Shown: in pieces, positions 50,242 through 60,600 of the stretch | Layout of the letters: each line of letters opens with the position of its first letter | Position numbering within the stretch: the stretch's first letter is position 1 | Assembly: GCA_018267285.1 (NCBI GenBank) | Contig: JAFDYU010000011.1 | Coordinates: forward strand, 1-64,000 | Length of the DNA stretch: 64,000 bases | From: Bacteroidota bacterium | GTDB lineage: Bacteria > Bacteroidota > Bacteroidia > Cytophagales > Cyclobacteriaceae | Direction of reading: 5' to 3' | Made by a program: the position numbers and the translations under genes | Notes under the pieces: generated by a model | What the model saw: only the letters and a program-made list of their open reading frames with translations | Told to the model about the DNA's origin: nothing | Databases searched by the model: none

Positions 50242-53200
50242 TTACATGCGTTTTTCAATTTTGCTGTACACACTGCTGATGCCGTCAATCACTTTTAATA
50301 AAATTTCGAAGTACAGCAAAATAGCGAGCACGAGTGTCATCGACCAAATCACGATGAGGTTAAAATAAATTGTATCAATAGGTGTAAAGAAATGTTTTGA
50401 AGGCATGTAGAACTGCGCATCGAAATCAAAAATATGATCCGGATCCGGATCTTTGTAGATCGGGTAAATTTTTTGTATCAGTTTTCCGTTTTTTTCAATG
50501 ATGCGGTTCAATTCGGATGTATTTTTTACCAATTCGCCAATAGTTTCATTCTGATACGAGTTTCTTTCTTTTTCGAACTCGGCTTCCTTTTTTGCCGAGC
50601 TGGTTCTTCGGTTGATCTCATCGTCTTTATGCTTGTCGGCTTTTGCATAGCGATTGTTGTAAAATTTCTTGAGTGCTTCAAAAAAAGTGACCGTCCCCGC
50701 GTGCGTTATGGAATCGTATTTTCCGGGCACAAGCCGATCGAGGTATTGGAAATTCCCTTTCCCGATCACAAAAAGTTCATCTTGAATTTCATTGTGAAGT
50801 AAATTCAGATTCTTATTCACCAATTCCTGGATACCCGCTTCTTTATTTTTGTAGTTGAGATTTACGAAATCGAGACGGCTTTCTAATTCGGGTATATAAT
50901 ACACTTTTTTGTAGTCGGCATCGGCCATAATTTTATCGTAGAGGTAAAACTGTTGTTCAAACTCATTGTCTTTGTATTGTGTAACCATCGCAGCTTCAAA
51001 TGCCCAGCGTGAAGCCATCAAATCGCCCACCAAAGGAACCGTTGCCGTATTGCCGATAATGGGATTAAGTTTATCGAACTTCACAACGACACCACTTAAT
51101 ATTAGTTGCGGAATTAAAAGTATCGGTATTAAAATGTAGATAGTAACAGCCGAGTTAAACGCAGAGGAAATATTCAGCCCCAACAAATTGGCAAAACATG
51201 ATGTGGTGAATAAAATTGCCCAGTGCGGCAAAAACATTCCTTTGATTTGCAAAATCGAATTGCCCACCAAAACAAACAGTACGGTTTGAATGGCCGAAAT
51301 GGCAAACAAAATGCTGATTTTAGAAACGATGTAGCTGCTGCGATTGAGGTGTAAAAATTTTTCGCGTTTTAATATTTTCCGATCTCGTATAATTTCTTCA
51401 GCACTTACCGTAAGCCCCATAAAGAGCGCAACGATTACGCTCATAAAAAAATACGCAGGCATATTCAGGTTTTTGCTAAAAACGTAACCGGTGTTCAGGG
51501 CATCGTCTGTATTGTGATAACGCACAATAAACGCAAGGATAAACGCGAGCACCGGAGCCTCCAGCAGATTGATTACCAGGTATTGCGTGTTGCTAAGTTT
51601 CGATAAAATATCGCGCATGGAAAACAAATGGGTTTGCTTAAACCACTTTGGAATGCGCAGCGTGGAGTGAGGCTGTTCGTTTTGCCGGGTTACTGAAGGC
51701 GTTTTTATTCGCTCTAAAAAAAACGTATTCCACTGCTCGGGTGAAAACTTTCGTTCGTTGGTAAAATTTCCAAATTCGTTTATCACCTTGGTCTCGATGA
51801 TATTAAATATCTGTTCGGGGTTTACATTGCCGCACGTGTGGCACTCGCCTTCATCGCTGTTCACCATGTTGATGTTCTTTTTAAAGTACATCACCGCATC
51901 CACCGGGTTGCCGTAATAAATTTGATAACCACCTGTATCGAGAATTACCAAATGGTCGAACATTTTAAAAATATCGGACGAAGGTTGGTGGATAACGGCA
52001 AATACCAATTTTCCTTTCAACGATAGTTCTTTCAACAGGTCGATGATGTTTTCCGAATCGCGAGACGATAGCCCCGAAGTAGGCTCATCGCAAAACAACA
52101 CGGCCGGTTCGCGGAGCAACTCCAGGCCAATGTTCAATCTTTTTCGCTGGCCGCCACTGATGGTTTTTTGAAGCGGTGACCCAACTTTTAAATCCTTTGC
52201 TTCGTTCAGCCCCAAATCATCCAATGTTTTGAGCACGAGCATGTCAATCTCTTCTTCATTTAAATGGCTAAAGCAAAGTTTGGTGGCAAAGTATAAGTTT
52301 TGGTAAACCGTAAGGTCTTCAATGAGCAGGTCGTCTTGCGGCACAAAGCCGATCACGCCTTCAATTTTATGCGGCTCCCGATGAATGTCTATTCCGTTGA
52401 TGAGCACTTGGCCTTTCGAGGGCTTCTCGTTTCCGTTGAGTACGTGAAGCAACGTGCTTTTACCTGCCCCGCTGGCGCCCATCAGTGCAACCAAATTACC
52501 CGACTCCTCCACCACCGTAACATCGCGGAGGCCCAGTTTTCCGTTTTTAAATTGGAATGAAATTTCTTTCGCTTCAAAACTTGTTTTAGGCCCCTTACCG
52601 GTTTTCTTAAAAGATGCGAGAATGGTGCCATAGTAAACGGCATCGGCAGCGCCCCATCGAATGGCACTGCCCGTAGCCAACACATTTACTTTATTTGGGC
52701 GGAGCGGAACTCCGTTCAACAACACATCCGACTTGCCGTTGTATTTTAAAAAATAGAGCTCAACGCTGGGCACGTGTAAAATGGTAATAAACCCATCGAG
52801 TTCATCGCGGTAAATAAATTTTCCTTCTTGTTTCGTTCGGCTGCTAACAATCAAAAAATTTTCATTCGCTGCTTGATCTTGGTCTTGAAGCGTAACAAAT
52901 GCCTTAATCGATTCGAGGTCTGCTTCGGCAACATTAAATTTGCTGCAGATCAGTTTGGTCAACCGATCTTCTCGGGGCGAAATAGTTCCATCGGCAAGAA
53001 CGATACTCATCAGTTCGAGCAACACCACCAGTTTTTGTTTTTGAGTAACTTCGATATTGATGGCCGAGCATATTTCTGAAATCAATTCGTTTTCTTTTTC
53101 TGCGCTGAGCTTCTCGGAGATATCCTGAGCATACTCGTCAAACAATTTCAAGTGCCGTTCCATGGCTGGCCGGCTCAAATGGTCTTCCAGAAAAGAATGG

Positions 53201-53289
53201 ATGTATTCGCGCTCCTGGTGGGTAACGGTATCTTCTTTAGCAACTAACGCAAAAAGTCTGATGATGGCTTTGAGTACGGGTTCACTCAT
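50242..53289 (-). CDS. ABCG-type transporter with TerB-like and FHA-like N-terminal domains
   Basis: 1015 residues. A helical TerB-like domain (about 1-135), an FHA-like beta domain (about 150-235, with LFLKYNGKSDVLLNGVPLRPNKVNVLATGSAIRWG), an ABC ATPase (Walker A GASGAGKST at 271-279, ISGGQRKRLNIGLELL, ABCG-like CDEPTSGLSSRDS), a linker with two Cys in ECHTCG, and an ABC-2 membrane domain (about 580-770) split by a long soluble loop, with a last helix at the C-terminus. Substrate unknown. It is much longer than usual ABCG half-transporters. Confidence 0.88.
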   Translation of the reverse strand: MSEPVLKAIIRLFALVAKEDTVTHQEREYIHSFLEDHLSRPAMERHLKLFDEYAQDISEKLSAEKENELISEICSAINIEVTQKQKLVVLLELMSIVLADGTISPREDRLTKLICSKFNVAEADLESIKAFVTLQDQDQAANENFLIVSSRTKQEGKFIYRDELDGFITILHVPSVELYFLKYNGKSDVLLNGVPLRPNKVNVLATGSAIRWGAADAVYYGTILASFKKTGKGPKTSFEAKEISFQFKNGKLGLRDVTVVEESGNLVALMGASGAGKSTLLHVLNGNEKPSKGQVLINGIDIHREPHKIEGVIGFVPQDDLLIEDLTVYQNLYFATKLCFSHLNEEEIDMLVLKTLDDLGLNEAKDLKVGSPLQKTISGGQRKRLNIGLELLREPAVLFCDEPTSGLSSRDSENIIDLLKELSLKGKLVFAVIHQPSSDIFKMFDHLVILDTGGYQIYYGNPVDAVMYFKKNINMVNSDEGECHTCGNVNPEQIFNIIETKVINEFGNFTNERKFSPEQWNTFFLERIKTPSVTRQNEQPHSTLRIPKWFKQTHLFSMRDILSKLSNTQYLVINLLEAPVLAFILAFIVRYHNTDDALNTGYVFSKNLNMPAYFFMSVIVALFMGLTVSAEEIIRDRKILKREKFLHLNRSSYIVSKISILFAISAIQTVLFVLVGNSILQIKGMFLPHWAILFTTSCFANLLGLNISSAFNSAVTIYILIPILLIPQLILSGVVVKFDKLNPIIGNTATVPLVGDLMASRWAFEAAMVTQYKDNEFEQQFYLYDKIMADADYKKVYYIPELESRLDFVNLNYKNKEAGIQELVNKNLNLLHNEIQDELFVIGKGNFQYLDRLVPGKYDSITHAGTVTFFEALKKFYNNRYAKADKHKDDEINRRTSSAKKEAEFEKERNSYQNETIGELVKNTSELNRIIEKNGKLIQKIYPIYKDPDPDHIFDFDAQFYMPSKHFFTPIDTIYFNLIVIWSMTLVLAILLYFEILLKVIDGISSVYSKIEKRM

Positions 53290-53372
53290 ACGGGGTATAT
53301 TTTTTTAAAGATAAGAAAGATGGAGGATTCAACCATTAGTAAACTTTATGGCTGCTCCATGTGCAAATAAAA

Positions 53373-53396
53373 AAGACCGGAAGCCCGGCCTTTTTT
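53373..53396 (-). terminator. Rho-independent terminator after the 316-residue lipoprotein gene
   Basis: A stem AAGACCGG/CCGGCCTT (one A-C mismatch) at about 53373-53392 with an A-rich stretch on one side and TTTTTT on the other, so it would work in both directions. It separates the lipoprotein gene (ending 53418) from the ABC transporter gene. Confidence 0.75.
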
Positions 53397-53417
53397 GCAT
53401 TCTACGAACGTTTATGT

Positions 53418-54305
53418 TTATTCTACAATTGATTTCCTGAGTTTCTCAATCGTAGCCGTGATGTCATTCAAGTTTTTATCGCTTAAGATCTGGTCGGCCT
53501 GATTGTTCTTAATTTTTTCTTCTATGTTAAGAGCGCGGTAACTTGCGTCAAGTGTATTAAGTTCGGAAAGAATTGTAACCACCGGCTCGGTCTGCTCTAC
53601 ACTACCCAGCATTTTAATCAATTCGCCTACCGATTCCCGTTGTTGCAACACTACCCGTATCAGCGGGGTAAGCACCAAAATCCGGTCGTCATCTTTTAAA
53701 ATATCTTTAGGATATGTTTTAATCACTCCGGTAGAAATATAAAGCCCTTCCACAAAACTTCCGGTAATCATCAAAGCGGCTGGCTTAATGCGGTTGTCGC
53801 TTTTCAAATATTTTTCGGTTTGATGGATAGCGTTATCCACCAGTTCCGTAAGAGAATCTTTCTTAGAAATATTAGCTTCAAAACGCTTGAGTACTTCCTG
53901 ATCGAACGATCCTAAAATACCGAGGCCGTTAGCCAATTTTTTGGAAGCTGTTACATACGCTATGGCCTCCTGTGTTTTATCGTACGAAACCAAGTACCCA
54001 ATATCGGAAGCATAAATACCTAGATTGAGAGCCGCCTTATCGTTTCTTGTTAAATATTGATCGGCTTTGTTGCGGTCGCTGAGCAAATTTTGATTGAATT
54101 CGGCACCGGTTTGTTGCAACAAATAAGGAATCTCAGAGGGTGAAGGGATATTGTACGCAACATCCTTGATCTCATCGGTTAATGATTCTTCGGCTTGTTT
54201 AAATTCTTCAGCGTTTTCATTATTTTCTTTTTTCGAACCGCATGACCAAAGACCAATGGCCAATATAAATGCGAAGGATGTTTTTTGGATGGAGGTAAAT
54301 TTCAT
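53418..54305 (-). CDS. Lipoprotein of unknown function, helical
   Basis: 295 residues from the ATG at 54305 (the frame is open to 54368 but without a good signal). Lipobox ILAIGLWSCGS. The mature part is almost all helix, with IPSPSEIPYLLQQTGAEFNQNLL and NLGIYASDIGYLVSYDKTQEAI typical of a Bacteroidota family of unknown role. Probably inner- or outer-membrane anchored and facing the periplasm. Confidence 0.8.
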   Translation of the reverse strand: MKFTSIQKTSFAFILAIGLWSCGSKKENNENAEEFKQAEESLTDEIKDVAYNIPSPSEIPYLLQQTGAEFNQNLLSDRNKADQYLTRNDKAALNLGIYASDIGYLVSYDKTQEAIAYVTASKKLANGLGILGSFDQEVLKRFEANISKKDSLTELVDNAIHQTEKYLKSDNRIKPAALMITGSFVEGLYISTGVIKTYPKDILKDDDRILVLTPLIRVVLQQRESVGELIKMLGSVEQTEPVVTILSELNTLDASYRALNIEEKIKNNQADQILSDKNLNDITATIEKLRKSIVE

Positions 54306-54438
54306 AAGTGATGGTTTTTGAACCTTCAAGTTTACTAATTTTTTTTTAACCTTGAGGCTCTCGGGCATTTTTTGTGATGAACAGAAGATAAACCGTTTGA
54401 GTATCCCCTATTCGGGATGATGGATTTTCCCTCAAACT

Positions 54439-56352
54439 TTAGAGTTTCATACGTACAAATGCTTCCATAGCGGCATATTCGGCAAGGCCTAATTTATTGT
54501 ACAGCTGTGCCGTAGCCCGGTTGCGGTCTTCTGCACGTTGCCAAAACTCGCGCGCATCATTGCCCTGGTACACAACACCATCTTTTTGCGATTGATGTTT
54601 AAAAACACCCATTCTTTTGCGCATTACCTGGTCGGGGCTCATGGGCACTGCCATTTCTATCAAATCAATATCCCATTCGGCCCATGCTCCTTTGTAAAGC
54701 CAAGTCCAACAGTCTTTCATAAACGGTTCACTCTTCAACCGCTGAAGCGCCTCTACCACGGCATCGAGGCAAACTTTGTGTGTACCATGAGGATCGGCCA
54801 AATCCCCGGCTGCGTAGATTTGGTGTGGCTTTACTTCTCGTATTACATCCACAACGAGTTTAAAGTCTTCTTCGCCAAGAGGTCTTTTCTGTACGGCACC
54901 GGTTTCGTAGAAAGGCATGTTCAGGAAATGAATGTTCTCCTGGGGCACTCCCACAAATCGGCAGGTATTTTTTGCTTCGCTTACACGGATCAATCCTTTA
55001 ATGGCCCGTACCGCATCGGTGTCTTTTTCTCCTTTCTTTTTCTTTTCCAAAGAACCATTGGCTTCGTAATACAATTTATCGGTCGATTCGTTCTTGAGAT
55101 TAAACTTTGAATTAAAATCGATAACAAACTCAACAAAACGCAAGGCTTCATCATCGGCCACAGCAATATTGCCAGAAGTCTGGTAGGCCACGTGCACCTC
55201 ATGCCCTTGGTCTACCAACCGTTGGAAAGTACCGCCCATCGAGATGATGTCGTCATCGGGGTGCGGACTGAAAATAAGAACTCTTTTTTTTGAAGGCACT
55301 GCCCGTTCGGGCCGATAGGTGTCATCGGCATTGGGCTTACCTCCCGGCCAACCGGTAATGGTGTGTTGTACCCAATTGAATACTTCGATATTAATATCGT
55401 AGGCTTGTCCATAACGTGCGAGCAGCTCGCTCAATCCGTTTTCATTATAGTCTTCGTTGGTGAGCATAAGAATGGATTTGCCCAATTCAAGAGCCAGGTG
55501 GGTAACCGCTTTCTTTATCATTGGCTTGCTCCATTCAACCGAATCGAATAACCACGGTGTTTTTCTGCGGCTCAACCCGGCTGCGCAAGATTCGTCCATT
55601 ACAATTTGCGCGTTGGGGTGACCTTGCAGGTAAGAAGAAGGCACATATTCTGTAACAGGGCCTTCAACCGCTTGGCGGATGATTGGTGATTTGTGTTCGC
55701 CCCAGGCAATAAGCACTATGCGCTTAGCCTGCATTATTTTTTTAACACCCAGCGTGATGGCTTTGCGCGGTACATTGGCCAGCCCGCCAAAGTCGAGCCC
55801 CGCATCAGAGCGGGTGGTAAAATCGAGGGTGATTACCCGGGTTAACGAATCTATGTGGGAGCCCGGTTCATTAAAACCGATGTGGCCATTTCGGCCAATA
55901 CCGAGCAGTTGAAAATCAAGACCACCGTTTTCATCAATTTTCTTTTCGTACTCCTCGCAATAATTTTTTATGCTCTCCATCCCAAGCGTTCCATCGGGCA
56001 CATGAAATTGGTTCTGAGGTATATCTACATGGTCGAACAAATTTTCTTTCATAAACCGATGATAGCTCTGTGGGGCGGAGGGCTGCAACGGATAGTATTC
56101 ATCAAGGTTAAACGAAATTACATTTTTAAAACTAAGTCCTTCTTCTTTATGAAGACGGATCAGTTCGGCATAAACCTTTTTGGGCGAGGAACCGGTGGCC
56201 AGACCAAGTACTGCGGTCTTTTTCGCTTTCTGTTTCGCACGAATCAAGTCTGCTATTTCTTTAGCTACCGATTTTGAAGCGCGGTCTGCCGATTCATAAA
56301 TTGAAATAGGGATTTTCTCAAAATTGATATGGATTTGATTTCCGTTTGCCAT
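54439..56352 (-). CDS. nagB: Glucosamine-6-phosphate deaminase fused to a LmbE-like deacetylase
   Basis: 637 residues. Residues 1-270: NagB (LGLATGSSPKKVYAEL, FNLDEYYPL, IGRNGHIGFNEPGS), which converts glucosamine 6-phosphate to fructose 6-phosphate and ammonia. Residues about 350-637: a PIG-L/LmbE domain (FSPHPDDDIISMGGTFQRL, with the zinc motif HPDD, and AAGDLADPHGTHKVC). The fusion would deacetylate GlcNAc-6-phosphate-like substrates and deaminate in one protein. It is known from many Bacteroidota, and it lies just downstream of a LacI regulator gene. Confidence 0.92.
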   Translation of the reverse strand: MANGNQIHINFEKIPISIYESADRASKSVAKEIADLIRAKQKAKKTAVLGLATGSSPKKVYAELIRLHKEEGLSFKNVISFNLDEYYPLQPSAPQSYHRFMKENLFDHVDIPQNQFHVPDGTLGMESIKNYCEEYEKKIDENGGLDFQLLGIGRNGHIGFNEPGSHIDSLTRVITLDFTTRSDAGLDFGGLANVPRKAITLGVKKIMQAKRIVLIAWGEHKSPIIRQAVEGPVTEYVPSSYLQGHPNAQIVMDESCAAGLSRRKTPWLFDSVEWSKPMIKKAVTHLALELGKSILMLTNEDYNENGLSELLARYGQAYDINIEVFNWVQHTITGWPGGKPNADDTYRPERAVPSKKRVLIFSPHPDDDIISMGGTFQRLVDQGHEVHVAYQTSGNIAVADDEALRFVEFVIDFNSKFNLKNESTDKLYYEANGSLEKKKKGEKDTDAVRAIKGLIRVSEAKNTCRFVGVPQENIHFLNMPFYETGAVQKRPLGEEDFKLVVDVIREVKPHQIYAAGDLADPHGTHKVCLDAVVEALQRLKSEPFMKDCWTWLYKGAWAEWDIDLIEMAVPMSPDQVMRKRMGVFKHQSQKDGVVYQGNDAREFWQRAEDRNRATAQLYNKLGLAEYAAMEAFVRMKL

Positions 56353-56380
56353 TTTTTTCTCTAATTTATTAATGATTTCA

Positions 56381-57469
56381 CTATTCTGGTATTGAAATAG
56401 AATGAGGACGCTCTATTAAATAAGAGCCCATATTTTGACGAGTAATCACTTCCAGGGGAAAAAGATTTATGGAAGGAGGATCTTTTTTGAAAATTAAATG
56501 ATTTGCAAGACTGCTGATGCCCTCAAAGGCCTGTTGTTGTGGCTTTTGGTGTATCAGAAAATCAATGGCTCCTGATTTTAAGTATTCGATATTTTTTTCC
56601 AGCAGATCGTAACCCACCAAACGGATGCCATCTTTACCATGGCTTTTCAAAAAAGTAGCCGCGGTAGCCGTGCCCTTGGAGGAGCTCACGAATACGCCCT
56701 TCAAATCAGTTTTATTCAGTAGAGCCGCCAATCGCTTTTTAAACGAAAAATCGGATGAACTGGTGCGGTTAAGCGACTCGATGGAAGAGTCACCCTTGTA
56801 GTTTTCCTTGATAAAGTCTTTAAACCCTCTTTCCTTCTCCAGCAAGTGAACCGAGTCGTTCAAATCTTCATCCACATGCAGCACCCCAAAAGTTGCCTTC
56901 CCTTGTTGCCCAAGACAAATCAGCTCGGCAGCTACCCGACCGCTTTGGTACAAGTCCTGCCCAATGAAAGAGAGGCCGTTCGACTCCGTTATATTAGTGT
57001 TAAATAAAACATAGGGTATCCCCTTTTTATAAAAGAGTTTAAAGTAAGGCAGTGTTTCGTTGTAAAAAATAGGGGCTATCAAAATACCATCGGGCTTTTG
57101 TTTCAGTACGCGCTCGGCCGTCTCTTTAAAAGATTCTTTTTTCAATAAATCGAAAACACAGGAAACTACCCTCAGGCCATAGTGAGACCATTCTGTTTCA
57201 GCCTGGATAATACCCTGATAAGCTATGCTCCAATAGGGATCTTGCTGAGGATTGGGTAATAACGCAGCTATTTTATACGATTTGTTTGAGCCGAGCGTAC
57301 GGGCAATAAGGTTGGGTTTGTATTCATTTTTAGTAAGGATGGCGTTGATTTTTTTTAATGCCTTATCGCTAACCTTACCCCGTTTGTGCAACACGCGATC
57401 AACCGTGCCTACCGAAACGCCCGCAGCCTTGGCAATATCTTTAATCCGTAATATTTTTTTTTTGGCCAT
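56381..57469 (-). CDS. LacI-family transcriptional regulator
   Basis: 362 residues from the ATG at 57469 (the frame is open to 57577, but that region includes the operators). N-terminal HTH (LRIKDIAKAAGVSVGTVDRVLHKRGKVSDKALKKI), hinge, and a periplasmic-binding-type effector domain (AALLPNPQQDPYWSIAYQGIIQAE...IPYVLFNTNI). It is divergent from susC2 and upstream of nagB. A TATATTTG at 57493-57500 (minus) fits the -7 element of its own promoter. Confidence 0.92.
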   Translation of the reverse strand: MAKKKILRIKDIAKAAGVSVGTVDRVLHKRGKVSDKALKKINAILTKNEYKPNLIARTLGSNKSYKIAALLPNPQQDPYWSIAYQGIIQAETEWSHYGLRVVSCVFDLLKKESFKETAERVLKQKPDGILIAPIFYNETLPYFKLFYKKGIPYVLFNTNITESNGLSFIGQDLYQSGRVAAELICLGQQGKATFGVLHVDEDLNDSVHLLEKERGFKDFIKENYKGDSSIESLNRTSSSDFSFKKRLAALLNKTDLKGVFVSSSKGTATAATFLKSHGKDGIRLVGYDLLEKNIEYLKSGAIDFLIHQKPQQQAFEGISSLANHLIFKKDPPSINLFPLEVITRQNMGSYLIERPHSISIPE

Positions 57470-57513
57470 CCTTCCGTTTTTCAAGCAATATGCAAATATA
57501 ATTGTATTATTTA

Positions 57514-57548
57514 TGTGTACGCACACATTTTTAGTGTGTGCGCACACA
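57514..57548. promoter_or_regulatory. Two TGTGTGCGCACACA-type operators between lacI-like gene and susC2
   Basis: TGTGTACGCACACA (57514-57527) and TGTGTGCGCACACA (57535-57548); the second is a perfect 14-bp palindrome. Their centres are 21 bp apart, exactly two DNA turns. The first overlaps the -33 region of the regulator's promoter, and both lie upstream of the susC2 promoter. Confidence 0.75.
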
Positions 57549-57563
57549 TTTTTTAGTTTTTTC

Positions 57564-57594
57564 TTTGGTTTATTCAATTTTACAACTACGTTTA
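57564..57594 (+). promoter_or_regulatory. Bacteroidota-type promoter for susC2
   Basis: TTTG at 57564-57567, then 19 bp, then TACGTTTA at 57587-57594, close to the consensus TTTG-N19-TAnnTTTG. The start codon of susC2 is 42 bp downstream. The operators lie just upstream of the -33 element. Confidence 0.6.
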
Positions 57595-57635
57595 CAGAGT
57601 AGTAAAAAAACTATTTCTAACCCTAATAAAAATTT

Positions 57636-60600
57636 ATGCAAAAAAAAGTTTACCAAACCTGGTTGCTCAGCGCACTGTTTACGTGCTGCTGCGCAACCAT
57701 GGCGTGGGCACAGGCACGTGTCGTGTCGGGTGCAGTGAAAGACACCAAGGGTAATCAGTTACCCGGGGTCACCGTTCAGGTGAAGGGATCATCTTCGGGC
57801 ACCGTTTCCGATGGCGAAGGAAAATATTCCATCTCCGTTGAGAGCAATGCTGTTTTGGTGTTCTCTTTTATTGGTTTTGCCACCCAGGAAGTGCAGGTGG
57901 GCAACCAGTCTATAATAGACGTTTCCTTAAATGAAGATGCCACCCAGCTTCAGGAGGTGGTGGTTACTGCTCTCGGTGTTGAAAAGGATGCTAAATCCTT
58001 AGCTTATGCCGTTACTAAGGTAGATGGTGCATCGCTTACACAAGCTAGGGAAACCAACGTAATCAATTCACTCGAAGGCCGAGTTGCCGGGGTAAACATC
58101 AGCGGCTCAAATGGAGGGCCTGGTTCATCCAGCAGTATTGTGATTCGCGGTATGAATAATTTGTCGGGGTCAACACCACTATTCGTTATTAATGGTGTGC
58201 CTATGGACAATACCACTAGGGGCAGCGCGGGCATGTGGGGCGGAACTGACCAAGGTGATGGTATTTCAAATCTAAATCCTGATGATATTAAAGAGATCAC
58301 GGTACTTAAAGGAGCTACTGCTTCTGCCTTGTATGGCGCAAGGGCATCGGGTGGTGTGGTCATCATCACTACCAAAACAGGTAAAGATCGTAAAGGCTTC
58401 GGAATAGAGTACAACTCTAACCTGACTATGAACCAAGCCATAAACTACCACGACTTCCAAACTGAATATGGACAAGGTGTTAACGGATTAAAACCCGTTG
58501 ACGGGCCTTCTGCTTATAGCGGTGGCCAATCCAGTTGGGGTGGTAAACTCGATGGTTCTATGGTGCCTCAATACGATGGTGTATCTCGTCCTTACACGTT
58601 ACAAAAAGACAATTTCAAAAACTTTTATCGTACCGGGAGTACCTTTACTAATACGGTTTCAATTGGTAACAGTAACGAAAATGGGAGCTATCGTTTTTCA
58701 GCATCAGATCTCGAAAACAAAGCTGTTATTCCTAATTCAGGCTTAAGCAGGAATACCTTCAATTTAAACCTTGATTACAAGCTTGCGCCTAAATTGACTT
58801 TCGATCTTGTATCTAACTATGTAATCGATAGCTATAAAAACAGACCTAATTTAAGTGACTCCCCAGGCAACGCCAATTGGGGTATCTCGTTTTTACCAAC
58901 CAGCTTAAATGCTTCGGTACTTAGCCCCGGTGTCCTCACTAATGGTAATGAAAATAATTACTCGAGCAACGTTTATGCCACCAACCCGTATTTTGCGGCT
59001 AATAATTTTATTAACAACACAACACGCAACCGGATTATCAATGTTGCTTTGTTGAGATACGCTTTCAACGACTGGCTGACTCTGCAAGGACGTGTGGGTA
59101 ACGATACCTATTTCGATACCTATCTATCGGTTACTCCTTCGGGCACTGCTTACCAAACCGGTGGCAGCATGCAACAGACAAACTCAAAAGGCAGCGAAAC
59201 TAATGCCGATTTCTTATTGACGGCAAACAAGAAACTCAGCAGTGATATCACCCTAAATGCTTCTGTTGGCGGAAACCTTCGCAGACATATCAATCAGAGT
59301 TCTTCCGTTAGCGGCCAAACTTTTAACGTCCCCGGTTTATATGTGGTCAACAATTTGTTGAGCAAGATTCCTACGTATTCCTATAATCAATTAGAGGTTC
59401 AGTCTTTTTATTATACAGCTGAATTTAACTACAAAAGTTTCTTCTACCTCAACACAACCGGCCGCCAAGACAAGTTTAGCACCACAGATGGTAAATCCAT
59501 TTTTTATCCTTCAGTAGGTACCAGTTTTGTTTTCTCGGATTTGGTGAGTGTTCCAAAATTAAGTTTCGGAAAATTCCGTGCATCGTGGGCTAATACTACA
59601 GGTAACCCCAATGATCCTTATATAACTAACTTATATTACGGCATTAACCTTGCAAACAATGGTCATCCGATTGGTGTAATCAATAATACATCCATACCGA
59701 ACACAACCATAAAACCGTACATCATGAGTGAGGTTGAGCTTGGGCTTGATTTGAGATTTTTTGAAAACCGATTAGGATTGGATGTTGCTTACTACAACCG
59801 CCAGACCACCAAGGGAATTGTTAACATTAGCACTTCCGTTGCAGCCGGTTATACCAACGCCAGTGTAAACACCGCTTCACTTCAAAACTCGGGTATTGAA
59901 TTGATGCTGCGCGGAACTCCGGTGAAGACTTCAAACCTCACTTGGAATGTGACGCTTAACTTCACCAACAACATGAATAAAGTTACCGACATAGCCAATG
60001 GAGCAACCGACATCACCATAGGTACTTCCCGTTCTCAAAACGCATTTATCAACCATCAAGTAGGCAAGGCAGCCTCTCAGGTTATGGCTTTTGATTATAT
60101 GCGCGATGCCAACGGAAATCCGGTTTTCGATGCCAACGGGTTACCGCTCCAAGGTAAATTGAAAGCGTATGGCTCGGGCTACCACAGCACGATTGGTGGT
60201 TTACTCAACGAGTTCAACTACAAAGGATTCAACATCGGCTTTTTGATTGACTACAAGTTTGGCGGCAAAATTTTCTCCGCTACCGACTACTATGCCTACC
60301 AGTATGGCTTGCATAAAAACACATTGGTTGGTCGTGATACAGAAAGCATTGTTGGCAAAGGTGTAGATACAAACGGTCAACCCAATACAGTTGCACAAAC
60401 ACCTTGGAATTACTACAGTGTTCTTGCCAACAATGTATCATCTCAGTTTGTGTACGATGCCAGTTTCATTAAACTAAGACAGTTGACCATCGGTTACAAA
60501 CTTCCCAACGAATGGTTTGCTAAATCACCTATCAAAAGCGCAACCTTCTCGCTGGTGGGTAGAAACCTGCTGATCCTTATGAAGCATACGCCAAATATTG

